From positions 1 through 16,012 of the forward strand of contig DATLQD010000119.1 in NCBI GenBank assembly GCA_035535315.1: DNA of 16,012 nt, read 5' to 3'. The position numbers and the translations under genes are program-made. Under the pieces are notes generated by a model that made no database searches, had not been told where the DNA came from, and saw only the letters and a list, made by a program, of their open reading frames with translations. Numbering within the stretch: the stretch's first letter is position 1; each line of letters opens with the position of its first letter. Shown piece by piece: positions 1 through 6,441 of the stretch. This DNA is from DASQGA01 sp035535315 (GTDB lineage Bacteria; Actinomycetota; Thermoleophilia; Gaiellales; Gaiellaceae).

Positions 1-751
1 CGATGTCGAGCGCGAAGGCGAGACCTGCCGAGGGCCCACCGATGTTCCCCGCCTCGATCTTGACCGCCACGGGCAAATCGATGTCGGCGCTCTGCTGGAT
101 CTGAACGCCGATGACGGCTCGCTTCGGATCCTCCGGGTCGGGTCTCGTGTTGACCGTAACCGCTTTTCTCCCGTCGCCCCGGTTGGCCACGAGTCGCACC
201 GCTTTCCCCGGTTCGACAGCACTCATGACGTGAGCGAGCTTTTCCAGCGTCCGCGTCTCGGAGCCGTTTGCCCGCACGATCACGTCGCCGATCTCCAGCT
301 TTCCCTCGGCTGGGAAGCCCGGCCTGATCAGAGTGACCTCGACGCCGTTCGGCTTGATGCTGACCTTCCGGCCGAGGCTTCGAAGCGCCACGGCGGCTGC
401 GATCTGCTGCGAACGCGACATCTCGTTCAGGCTGCTCTGTCGCCGTTGCGCGTCGCTGACGCCGACCGGGTTGACTTGCTCGGCGGGCACGAGGCTCGAC
501 CCTTCCTCGATCCCCGGGAAGATCCGCTCGAGGACGGACGCCTTCCGCACGAGGACATCGACCATGTAGATGCCGCCGCTCTCCTCTCCCTTCTTCTCAC
601 CAGGAACGCTGACGAGCGGGTCGGCTGGGCGCGCCCGGTCGGGCAGGACGAGGTAGTGGTCGGAGGGGATGACGTAGAGCGCGCCCACCACCGCGGCGAC
701 GGCGGCGAGCACCACCACAGGCGAGCGCCATCCGCGGAGAAGCCTGGGCAC
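1..751 (-). CDS. PDZ/Lon-S16 membrane-anchored serine protease (YlbL-like), C-terminus cut by window edge
   Basis: Translation of the minus strand gives 250 codons running off position 1. After a short basic start (MPRLLRGWR) comes one hydrophobic segment, about residues 11-28, which looks like a signal anchor placing the rest outside the membrane. A PDZ-like domain occupies about residues 125-205 (RPGFPAEGKLEIGDVI). The start of a Lon-type S16 domain follows, with the nucleophile motif GGPSAGLAFAL at about 239-248 and Ser241 as the predicted catalytic Ser. The Lys of the Ser-Lys dyad would lie beyond the edge. This order matches the YlbL family, which is widespread in Actinobacteria and Firmicutes. 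The GTG at 751 is the only good start after the in-frame stop of mdh; there is no Shine-Dalgarno, but TACGAT lies 6 bases upstream. It lies 39 bp downstream of mdh on the same strand, so it may be co-transcribed. Substrate unknown. Confidence 0.88.
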   Translation of the reverse strand, partial: MPRLLRGWRSPVVVLAAVAAVVGALYVIPSDHYLVLPDRARPADPLVSVPGEKKGEESGGIYMVDVLVRKASVLERIFPGIEEGSSLVPAEQVNPVGVSDAQRRQSSLNEMSRSQQIAAAVALRSLGRKVSIKPNGVEVTLIRPGFPAEGKLEIGDVIVRANGSETRTLEKLAHVMSAVEPGKAVRLVANRGDGRKAVTVNTRPDPEDPKRAVIGVQIQQSADIDLPVAVKIEAGNIGGPSAGLAFALDI

Positions 752-757
752 CGAGCG

Positions 758-763
758 ATCGTA
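758..763 (-). promoter_or_regulatory. Possible -10 box of a leaderless promoter for the PDZ/Lon protease
   Basis: On the minus strand TACGAT is followed by 6 bases and then the GTG start of the protease. TAnnnT at this distance is the actinobacterial leaderless arrangement, and there is no ribosome binding site. No convincing -35 is seen. The box lies in the 39-bp gap after mdh, so read-through from the icd-mdh operon is an alternative. Confidence 0.3.
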
Positions 764-790
764 GCCGCGGGCTACTGACCCGAGCGGCGG

Positions 791-1714
791 TCAGCCCGTG
801 AGCACTCCGACCACCTCGCGCACCGCGTCCGCGGAGCCTGCGAGCTCCTCCTGCTCGGCTTCGCTGAGCTCGAGCAGGACGATCTCCTCGACGCCGCCGG
901 CGCCGAGCTTCACCGGTACACCGATGTAGAGGCCGTCGATTCCGTACTCGCCCTCGAGGAAGGCGGTGCACGGGAGCACGCGCTTCTGGTCGAGCACGAT
1001 CGAATCGACCATCTGCGCGACCGCGGCGCCCGGCGCATACCACGCCGAGGTTCCGAGCAGCTTCACGATCTCGCCGCCGCCCTTGCGCGTCCGCTCCACC
1101 ATCGCCTCGATGCGATCGTCGGAGACGAGCTGCGTGAGCGGGACGCCGCCGACCGTGGTCGCCGAGACTACGGGCACCATCTGATCCCCGTGTCCGCCCA
1201 GCACCATCGCGGTCACGTCCTTGACCGACGCGCCGGTCTCCCATGCGATGAAGGTCGAGAAACGGGCGGTGTCGAGGATCCCTGCCATGCCGAAGACCCG
1301 TTCCTTCGGCCAGCCGGTCACGTTGCGGGCGACGTGACACATCGCGTCGAGCGGATTCGAGACGACGATCAGGATCGCGTCGGGCGACTGGGCCGCGGCG
1401 GCCTCCGCGACGGATCCGACGATCTTCTCGTTCGTGGTCACGAGGTCGTCCCTGCTCATGTCGCCGGTCCGGGGCACGCCCGCGGTCACGACGACGACCT
1501 CAGAGCCCGCAGTCTCGTCGTAACCGTTCGTTCCGAGGACGCTCGGCTCGTAGCCGAGCACGGCGGCGGCCTGGTCGATGTCGAGCGCCTTGCCCTGCGG
1601 CAGCCCCTCCTTGATGTCGACGAGGACGACCTCCGCGTAGTCCCGCCGGGCGACCTCCTGTGCGACAGTGGCACCGACGTTGCCGGCCCCCACCACCGTG
1701 ATCTTCCGTCTCAA
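791..1714 (-). CDS. mdh: Malate dehydrogenase (NAD, LDH-like type)
   Basis: A 307-residue cytoplasmic enzyme interconverting malate and oxaloacetate. The N-terminal Rossmann motif is VVGAGNVGA (7-15), and Asp33 at the end of the second strand favours NAD over NADP. Substrate residues typical of malate dehydrogenase are visible: Arg82 and Arg88 in the mobile loop (GVPRTGDMSRDD; lactate dehydrogenases have Gln at the first), then Asp148 and Arg151 (ILDTAR) and the proton-relay His175 (GGHGDQMV). Length and order are normal for the LDH-like bacterial MDH group. The start is TTG at 1714, which overlaps the icd stop in TTGA (4 bases), so translation is probably coupled to icd. Reading the frame further upstream would put residues inside icd in a shadow frame. 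The Arg pair in the loop makes lactate dehydrogenase unlikely. Confidence 0.96.
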   Translation of the reverse strand: MRRKITVVGAGNVGATVAQEVARRDYAEVVLVDIKEGLPQGKALDIDQAAAVLGYEPSVLGTNGYDETAGSEVVVVTAGVPRTGDMSRDDLVTTNEKIVGSVAEAAAAQSPDAILIVVSNPLDAMCHVARNVTGWPKERVFGMAGILDTARFSTFIAWETGASVKDVTAMVLGGHGDQMVPVVSATTVGGVPLTQLVSDDRIEAMVERTRKGGGEIVKLLGTSAWYAPGAAVAQMVDSIVLDQKRVLPCTAFLEGEYGIDGLYIGVPVKLGAGGVEEIVLLELSEAEQEELAGSADAVREVVGVLTG

Positions 1715-2799
1715 ACCCGGACTCCCATCTTGTCGATGACGGCGTCCGCGACCTCGCTCGTCCCGACTGCCGTCGGATCGTCGCGGCGCTCCTTCATGTC
1801 GTAGGTGACGCTCCTGCCCTCGGCGATGACGGCGGCGATGGCCGACTCGAGCTGGTCGGCGGCCTCGGCTTCCTCCAGGTGGCGCAGCATCATGACGCCC
1901 GAGAGCATCATCGCCATCGGGTTCACCCTGTTCTGACCCTTGTACTTCGGCGCCGACCCGTGCGTGGGCTCGAAGACCGCCGCGTGCGTGCCGAAGTTTC
2001 CGCCTGGCGCAAGCCCGAGGCCACCGATCAGGCCCGCGGCGAGATCGGAGACGATGTCGCCGTAGAGGTTCGGGAGGACGAGAACGTCGTACTCCTCCGG
2101 ACGCTGCACGAGTTGCATCGAGAGGTTGTCGACGATCCGGTCCTCGAACTCGATATCGCCGTTCTCGTTCGCCACCTCGCGGGCGACCTGCAGGTAGAGG
2201 CCGTCGGTGAACTTCATGATGTTGGCCTTGTGCACGGCCGTGACCTTCCCCCGGCCGTTTCGTCGCGCGTAATCGAACGCGAACTCGACGATGCGTCGCG
2301 CTCCCGACACCGAGATCGGCTTGATCGAGATGCCCGAGTCCGGTTTGATCAAACCTCCTCGCTCCTCGATCCACGCGATCAGTTCGCGGGTCTCCTCGGC
2401 ACCCTGCTCGAACTCGATGCCCGCGTAGAGATCCTCGGTGTTCTCGCGCACGATGATGAGGTCGACGGCGTCGTAGCGCGAGCGGACGCCCGGATAGCTC
2501 TTACAGGGGCGAACCTGGCCATAAAGATCGAGAGCCTTCCGGAGCGCGACGTTGACGGAGCGGAACCCCACTCCGACGGGAGTCGTGATCGGCCCCTTGA
2601 TGGCGACGCCGTTTGTCCGGATCGAGTCGAGGACGTGGTCGGGCAGCGGGTTGCCCCCGCTTTCGTCCATGACGTCGGCGCCGGCGTGCTGCACGTCCCA
2701 ATCGATCGTGGCGCCGCTCGCGTCGATCACGCGTCGCGTCGCCTCTGCGATCTCCGGTCCCGTGCCGTCCCCCGGAATCAGGGTCACTCGGTGAGGCAT
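1711..2799 (-). CDS. icd: Isocitrate dehydrogenase (beta-decarboxylating family, cofactor uncertain)
   Basis: A 362-residue member of the isocitrate/isopropylmalate dehydrogenase family, oxidatively decarboxylating isocitrate to 2-oxoglutarate in the TCA cycle. Isocitrate-binding residues match E. coli Icd: Ser81, Asn83 and Arg87 in FRSVNVALR, Arg97 (VRPCK), Arg118 (VREN) and Tyr125. Lys191 (VHKANIMK) and metal-binding Asp224, Asp248 and Asp252 are present. The short length resembles mitochondrial NAD-IDH, but the nucleotide loop reads THGSAPKYKGQNRV, keeping the Lys-Tyr...Val triad of NADP enzymes; the later Arg395 position is Glu337. The ATG at 2799 is chosen because the family begins at RVTLIPGDG; the frame stays open 38 codons further but those residues do not fit and overlap the citrate synthase start. 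Homoisocitrate dehydrogenase is a weaker alternative. It heads icd-mdh, divergent from citrate synthase. Confidence 0.93.
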   Translation of the reverse strand: MPHRVTLIPGDGTGPEIAEATRRVIDASGATIDWDVQHAGADVMDESGGNPLPDHVLDSIRTNGVAIKGPITTPVGVGFRSVNVALRKALDLYGQVRPCKSYPGVRSRYDAVDLIIVRENTEDLYAGIEFEQGAEETRELIAWIEERGGLIKPDSGISIKPISVSGARRIVEFAFDYARRNGRGKVTAVHKANIMKFTDGLYLQVAREVANENGDIEFEDRIVDNLSMQLVQRPEEYDVLVLPNLYGDIVSDLAAGLIGGLGLAPGGNFGTHAAVFEPTHGSAPKYKGQNRVNPMAMMLSGVMMLRHLEEAEAADQLESAIAAVIAEGRSVTYDMKERRDDPTAVGTSEVADAVIDKMGVRV

Positions 2800-2808
2800 C
2801 GGGGCCTG

Positions 2809-2814
2809 ATTGTA
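2809..2814 (-). promoter_or_regulatory. Probable -10 box (TACAAT) of a leaderless icd promoter
   Basis: Read on the minus strand, TACAAT matches the -10 consensus at five of six bases and ends 9 bases before the icd ATG. There is no Shine-Dalgarno in the intervening CAGGCCCCG. A TTGTAC lies upstream at 2834-2829 but at a short 14-base spacing, so the -35 is uncertain. The geometry suggests transcription begins at or just before the start codon. Confidence 0.5.
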
Positions 2815-2872
2815 TGCGGGCCGTGCGGGTACAACGCTCAGGTACCGTGCCCGCTGAGATGAGAGGAAGCAG

Positions 2873-3955
2873 ATGAGCGAGTTCAAGCCCGGCCTCGAAG
2901 GCGTCGTCGCCATCCAGACCGAGATCGCCGAGCCCGACCGCGAAGGCGGCGCCCTTCGCTACCGGGGAGTCGACATCGAGGAGCTCGTCGGCCACGTGTC
3001 CTACGAGAAGGTCTGGGGCCTTCTCGTCGACGAGAACTTCGAGCCCGGCATGCCGGATCCGGAGCCGTACGAGCCCAAGGGGTTGAGCGGCAACGCTCCC
3101 TCTGACCTCCAGGCCGAGACCGCGCACCTCTCCAGCGAGTGGAAGCTCGGCAAGATCGTCGACATCGACGACTCCCAGGCGCGTGATGACCTTGCCCGCC
3201 TTTCGGCGCAGATGATGTCGATCGTGGCGAAATCGGCCGCGGTCGCCGAAGGTCGTCAGCCCGCTCCCGACGACGTGGTCGCCTCGGGTGAGACCGCGGC
3301 GGAGAAGTTCCTCCTCCGCTGGCGGGGCGAGGCCGACCCGGACCACGTGAAAGCTATCGACACCTACTGGATCTGCACCGCCGAGCACGGGCTCAATGCC
3401 TCGACGTTCACCGCCCGGATCACCGCGTCGACAGGGGCTGACTGCGGCGCCGCGATGTCGGCGGCCGTCGGGGCGCTGAGCGGGCCGCTCCACGGCGGCG
3501 CGCCGGCCCGCGTGCTGCCGATGCTGGACGAGGTGGCCCGGACGGGTGACCCCGACGCGTATGTCAAGCAGATCCTCGACAGCCACGGGAAGATCATGGG
3601 CTTCGGCCATCGCATCTACCGGGCCGAAGATCCGCGCTCGCGCGTTCTGAAGCGGACGGCGAAGGAGCTCGAGTCACCCCGTTTCGAGGTCGCCGAGGCT
3701 CTAGAGGAGGCGGCGCTCGCCGAGCTGCGCCGTCGAAAGCCTGACTACGTGATCGCGACGAACGTCGAGTTCTACTCGGCGGTCGTCCTCGACCTAGCCG
3801 AGGTTCCGCCCGACCTGACGCCAGCCATGTTCGCCTGCTCCCGGGTCGCCGGCTGGGCCGCGCACATACTCGAGGAGAAGCGCACCGGGCGGTTGATCCG
3901 GCCCTCGGCCCAATACGTCGGACCCGGGCAGCGCTCGATCGCCTCGGTCGGCTAG
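2873..3955 (+). CDS. citA: Citrate synthase (CitA / citrate synthase 2 type)
   Basis: A 360-residue cytoplasmic enzyme condensing acetyl-CoA and oxaloacetate to citrate. The N-terminal GLEGVVAIQTEIAEPDREGG is characteristic of actinobacterial CitA-type synthases. Catalytic and ligand residues are visible: His172 (AEHGLNASTF), His207 (GPLHGGAP) and His246-Arg247 (GFGHRIYR). The second catalytic acid, usually Asp in NVDFYS, is Glu299 here (TNVEFYSAV). The C-terminal arginine-rich GRLIRPSAQYVGP is intact. The ATG start has a good ribosome binding site (AGAGGAAG, 2862-2869). It is divergent from icd-mdh across 73 bp, suggesting shared control of the TCA genes. 2-methylcitrate synthase activity cannot be excluded from sequence alone, but no prp genes are nearby. 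Confidence 0.94.
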   Translation: MSEFKPGLEGVVAIQTEIAEPDREGGALRYRGVDIEELVGHVSYEKVWGLLVDENFEPGMPDPEPYEPKGLSGNAPSDLQAETAHLSSEWKLGKIVDIDDSQARDDLARLSAQMMSIVAKSAAVAEGRQPAPDDVVASGETAAEKFLLRWRGEADPDHVKAIDTYWICTAEHGLNASTFTARITASTGADCGAAMSAAVGALSGPLHGGAPARVLPMLDEVARTGDPDAYVKQILDSHGKIMGFGHRIYRAEDPRSRVLKRTAKELESPRFEVAEALEEAALAELRRRKPDYVIATNVEFYSAVVLDLAEVPPDLTPAMFACSRVAGWAAHILEEKRTGRLIRPSAQYVGPGQRSIASVG

Positions 3956-4447
3956 TTGTCCGCGGTTCTCGCAGCGGCTGTCCAGCGCGCCGCGGCCATT
4001 ACCGACGAGCGCACGCTCGCAGACCTCCGCCGAGACGTCGACGAAGAGATCGACGAGGCAGTTCACAGCCGGGACTTCCGCGAGCGCGCGATCGCCTTTC
4101 GCGCCATCGGCCAGCTTCGCTTCGCCCAGAAGACCGAGATGCTCCGCCGCGGTCTCGACGACGACAGTCCCGCGTGCCGAGGCTCGGCGCTCCTCTCGCT
4201 GGAGCTTCTGTCTCGGACCCATCCAGGGCCGGTCAACAGCGTCCGCCCCCGGCTGCACACACTCGCGAACGGCGATCCGAACGGAGCGGTGCGCCGTCTC
4301 GCCGTGCTCTGTCTGAAGAACGGGTCGGCGACACAGGACACCATGACCCTTCTCGCGCACATCGCCGAAGGGGAGGAGGATCGGGAGGTCGCGCGTGCGG
4401 CCGGAGCGGTGCTCCGTGCCTTGAAGCAGAAGGCCGCGGCCAAATAG
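3956..4447 (+). CDS. HEAT-repeat-like small helical protein, unknown function
   Basis: A 163-residue, all-helical, soluble protein with no signal or membrane segment. From about residue 45 it shows successive Ala/Leu-rich helix pairs (for example RERAIAFRAIGQL, ACRGSALLSLELL, AVRRLAVLCLKNG, ARAAGAVLRALKQ) spaced about 30-35 residues, as in HEAT/ARM-type scaffolds. The only in-frame start that keeps the whole protein is TTG at 3956, the codon directly after the citrate synthase TAG, in the same reading frame and without a clear ribosome binding site, so it is probably translated by reinitiation. A shorter version could start at the Met near residue 62. Its position suggests a role linked to citrate synthase, but nothing in the sequence identifies one. 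Confidence 0.7.
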   Translation: MSAVLAAAVQRAAAITDERTLADLRRDVDEEIDEAVHSRDFRERAIAFRAIGQLRFAQKTEMLRRGLDDDSPACRGSALLSLELLSRTHPGPVNSVRPRLHTLANGDPNGAVRRLAVLCLKNGSATQDTMTLLAHIAEGEEDREVARAAGAVLRALKQKAAAK

Positions 4448-4448
4448 C

Positions 4449-4466
4449 GGCCGGGCTTGCCCGGTC
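4449..4466. terminator. Hairpin between convergent genes, likely bidirectional terminator
   Basis: GGCCGGG-CTTG-CCCGGTC forms a 7-bp stem (one G-T pair) with a CTTG tetraloop. It begins two bases after the HEAT-like stop and lies 16 bases before the stop of the opposing zinc-ribbon gene. There is no clear T-tract on either side, which is common in high-GC actinobacteria. Confidence 0.6.
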
Positions 4467-4481
4467 CGTGTGAGGCGGCAG

Positions 4482-4658
4482 CTAGCGCGCGCAGGGGCAG
4501 ACCCTGCCGCGGGTCACGATTCTGCGGCACGACGGGCAGCGCATCTCTGTCTGACGCCGCTCGAGGACGTGCAGGCGCGTCGCCAGCCACAGCATCGCGA
4601 CCCCGACGCCGCCGATGATCGTGAACTGGCCGAGGATGTGGGGGTCGAGGGTTTCCAT
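4482..4658 (-). CDS. Small membrane zinc-ribbon protein (58 aa), unknown function
   Basis: A 58-residue protein beginning METLDPHILGQF. Residues about 10-26 (GQFTIIGGVGVAMLWLA) form one hydrophobic membrane segment. A short basic linker is followed by a C-terminal CPSC...CPC cluster (Cys41, Cys44, Cys54, Cys56) that could bind zinc. The start is fixed by an excellent ribosome binding site: AAGGAGGG ends 4 bases before the ATG at 4658. It starts 10 bases after the XerD stop, and the ribosome binding site adjoins that stop, so it is almost certainly the last gene of the xerC-xerD operon. I do not recognise a named family. A membrane tether or cofactor for the recombinases is possible but untested. 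Confidence 0.75.
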   Translation of the reverse strand: METLDPHILGQFTIIGGVGVAMLWLATRLHVLERRQTEMRCPSCRRIVTRGRVCPCAR

Positions 4659-4668
4659 TTGCCCTCCT

Positions 4669-5580
4669 TCAGGGACGCCTGCGACGTGCGTGTGGATGTG
4701 CACTAAAGAAGGTGTCTCGTCGACGGCGTTCCGAAACGTGGGTGTAGATCTCCGTCGTCCCCAGGTCGGCATGGCCGAGCATCTCCTGGACGCTGCGCAG
4801 GTCGGCACCACCTTCGAGCAGGTGAGTGGCGAATGAGTGGCGGAGCAGGTGCGGGTGCACGCGGCCCGGCTCCAGCCCGGCCTTCGACGCCACCCGGCGA
4901 AGGATGAAGAACGCTCCTGCCCGGGTCAGCGCTCCGCCCTGCGCGTTCAAAAAGAGCTCCGGCCTGTGGCGGCGGTCGAGGTGAGGCCTGCCGTGGGCCA
5001 AGTACCGCCGGAGGGCAGCGACGGCATGCCCGCCGATCGGGACGATCCGTTCCTTGTCGCCCTTGCCCACGCAGCGGACGAGCCGGTTCTCGAGGTCGAC
5101 GCCGCCCCGCTCGAGCCCGACCGCCTCGCCGACGCGCAGGCCCGCGCCGTAGAGGAGCTCGACGAGCGCATGATCCCGCCGGGCCCGCGGAGTCGTCCCG
5201 TCGGCGGCCGCAATCAGGCGCTCGACCTCTCCCGGCGAGAGCGTCCGAGGCAGCTTCCGGCGGCGCCGCGGGAGATCCACGTCCGCAGCCGGATTGTCCG
5301 CCCGCACGCCGAGGAGTGCCAGATGGCGATAGAAAGAGCGCGCGGCGGCTGCGCGGCGGGCAACCGACGAGGCAGCTTGCCCACGTCCTCGTAGGTCGGC
5401 CAGCCACCCCTCGATCTCATCCTGGCCGGCGTCTACCGGCGACTTGCCGAGGAACGCCGTCAGGTCGGCGAGGTCGCGGCGGTAGGCGTCTACCGTGCGC
5501 GGGGCCCGCCGGGCGGTGAGCAGGGCCAGGAAGCTCTCTATCTGGGGATCGAGTTCAGGCACGAGGGTGGGCGTGGTCAT
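4669..5580 (-). CDS. xerD: Tyrosine site-specific recombinase, XerD-like
   Basis: A 303-residue tyrosine recombinase. The N-terminal SAM-like DNA-binding domain spans about 12-95 (IESFLALL, TVDAYRRDL). The catalytic domain carries the full set: Arg149 (GAGLRVGE), Lys173 (GKGDKER), His244 and Arg247 (HPHLLRHSFATH), His270 (LGH) and nucleophile Tyr279 (TEIYTHV). Xer pairs resolve chromosome dimers at dif near division. Length matches XerD (E. coli 298). The start is uncertain: ATG 5580, ATG 5610 and GTG 5562 are all in frame and none has a ribosome binding site. With ATG 5580 it overlaps the xerC stop by 26 bases, implying coupled translation. The XerD label rests on length and the motif wording; without its partner's genome-wide context it could be another Xer paralogue. 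Confidence 0.88.
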   Translation of the reverse strand: MTTPTLVPELDPQIESFLALLTARRAPRTVDAYRRDLADLTAFLGKSPVDAGQDEIEGWLADLRGRGQAASSVARRAAAARSFYRHLALLGVRADNPAADVDLPRRRRKLPRTLSPGEVERLIAAADGTTPRARRDHALVELLYGAGLRVGEAVGLERGGVDLENRLVRCVGKGDKERIVPIGGHAVAALRRYLAHGRPHLDRRHRPELFLNAQGGALTRAGAFFILRRVASKAGLEPGRVHPHLLRHSFATHLLEGGADLRSVQEMLGHADLGTTEIYTHVSERRRRDTFFSAHPHARRRRP

Positions 5581-6403
5581 AGACGGCGCGGAGACGACGT
5601 GCGTCGACATGGCTGTAGATCTGGGTCGTGGAGAGCGAGGCGTGCCCGAGGAGCTCCTGGATCGTGCGAAGGTCTGCGCCGCCTTCGAGCAGATGCGTGG
5701 CGAAGGCGTGTCGAAGCTGGTGTGGGTTCGGAAGGACGCGGCGCAAAGTCGAGGTGTCCAGCGGCCGCCCCCGCGCCGAGAGAAAGAGCCGGTTCTCGGC
5801 GCCGCGCGCGAGCGAGGGACGGGCGTGCTCCAGGTAGCGCCCGATCCGGTAAGCCGCCTCTTCTCCGAGGGGCACGGCTCGTTCCTTCTCGCCCTTCCCC
5901 TGCACGAGAACCAGCTCCTGCTCGAAGTCGACGTCGGCGAGGTTCAGGTCGGCCACCTCCTGCGCGCGGAGGCCGGCTGAGTAGACGAGCTCGAAGAGCG
6001 CGCGGTTTCGAAGGGCGAGAGGCCCCTCGCCTTCGAGGTCGCTGAGGAGGGCATCCGTCTCGGGACCGGTCGGCGAGCGGGGAAGCCGCCGGCGTCGCTT
6101 TCCACCGAGGGCCAGGTCCGGCACCCGCTGGGGCCCTAGGACGGCCCGAAGGAGCGCGCGCACGGCGGCCAGCTTGCGGGCGACGGTTGTGCTCGCGAGC
6201 TTACGGGGCTCCCTGCCGGGGCGATCGCCGCCTACCTTGGCTGCGTAACGAGCGAGTGCACGTGCATCGACCTCCTGGAGCGTGAGCCGGTTTTCGCGAA
6301 GCCACTCCGAGAACTCATGCAGGTCGGCGCGGTACGCCCGACGCGTCGCATCGGACAGAGCCGGGCTCGACAGAAAGCGTTCGATGGCGGCGCTGGTCTC
6401 CAC
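5555..6403 (-). CDS. xerC: Tyrosine site-specific recombinase, XerC-like, compact catalytic domain
   Basis: A 282-residue tyrosine recombinase, first gene of the xerC-xerD-zinc-ribbon operon. The N-terminal core-binding domain spans about 5-90 (AIERFL, TRRAYRADLHEFSEWL). Catalytic residues are complete: Arg146 (YSAGLRAQEV), Lys170 (GKGEKER), His228 and Arg231 (HQLRHAFATH), His254 (LGH) and Tyr263 (TTQIYSHV). The C-terminus VYDHAHPRA matches the XerC tail. The stretch between the last beta element and the HxxR motif (LDTSTLRRVLPNPH) is about 12 residues shorter than in the neighbouring XerD. GTG 6403 is chosen because it begins one turn before the core domain; TTG 6412 is possible. The frame is open further upstream, but those codons overlap the divergent DUF2071 gene and show no domain. 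Confidence 0.88.
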   Translation of the reverse strand: METSAAIERFLSSPALSDATRRAYRADLHEFSEWLRENRLTLQEVDARALARYAAKVGGDRPGREPRKLASTTVARKLAAVRALLRAVLGPQRVPDLALGGKRRRRLPRSPTGPETDALLSDLEGEGPLALRNRALFELVYSAGLRAQEVADLNLADVDFEQELVLVQGKGEKERAVPLGEEAAYRIGRYLEHARPSLARGAENRLFLSARGRPLDTSTLRRVLPNPHQLRHAFATHLLEGGADLRTIQELLGHASLSTTQIYSHVDARRLRAVYDHAHPRA

Positions 6404-6426
6404 GGCAGGCAATTCCCGGCGCGCCG

Positions 6427-6432
6427 TAGGCT
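6427..6432 (+). promoter_or_regulatory. Possible -10 box (TAGGCT) of a leaderless promoter for the DUF2071 gene
   Basis: TAGGCT fits the actinobacterial TAnnnT -10 pattern and is followed by exactly 9 bases and the ATG at 6442, with no convincing ribosome binding site. The spacing equals that seen at icd and sdhA. No -35 is clear. It lies in the 38-bp gap between the divergent xerC and DUF2071 starts. Confidence 0.35.
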
Positions 6433-6441
6433 TCCTGCCGG

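Noticed and set aside
597..1340. Minus-strand open frame of 247 codons across the protease and mdh
   Set aside because: Low-complexity Arg/Gly/Ala product in a shadow frame of two recognisable genes.
1715..2374. Upstream extension of the malate dehydrogenase frame giving a 527-residue protein
   Set aside because: The added residues are Arg/Gly-rich and lie in a shadow frame of icd, which is clearly coding; the enzyme's Rossmann motif begins right after the TTG at 1714.
1879..2862. Plus-strand open frame of 327 codons opposite icd
   Set aside because: Antisense shadow typical of high-GC codon bias; no domain, whereas icd has all its active-site residues.
2501..3610. Minus-strand open frame of 369 codons opposite citrate synthase
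   Set aside because: Antisense shadow of a complete citrate synthase; it would also bridge the icd/citA promoter region.
4482..6403. Integrase-bearing mobile element
   Set aside because: The two recombinases are Xer-like housekeeping types, base composition matches the neighbours, and no attachment-site repeats or tRNA are seen.
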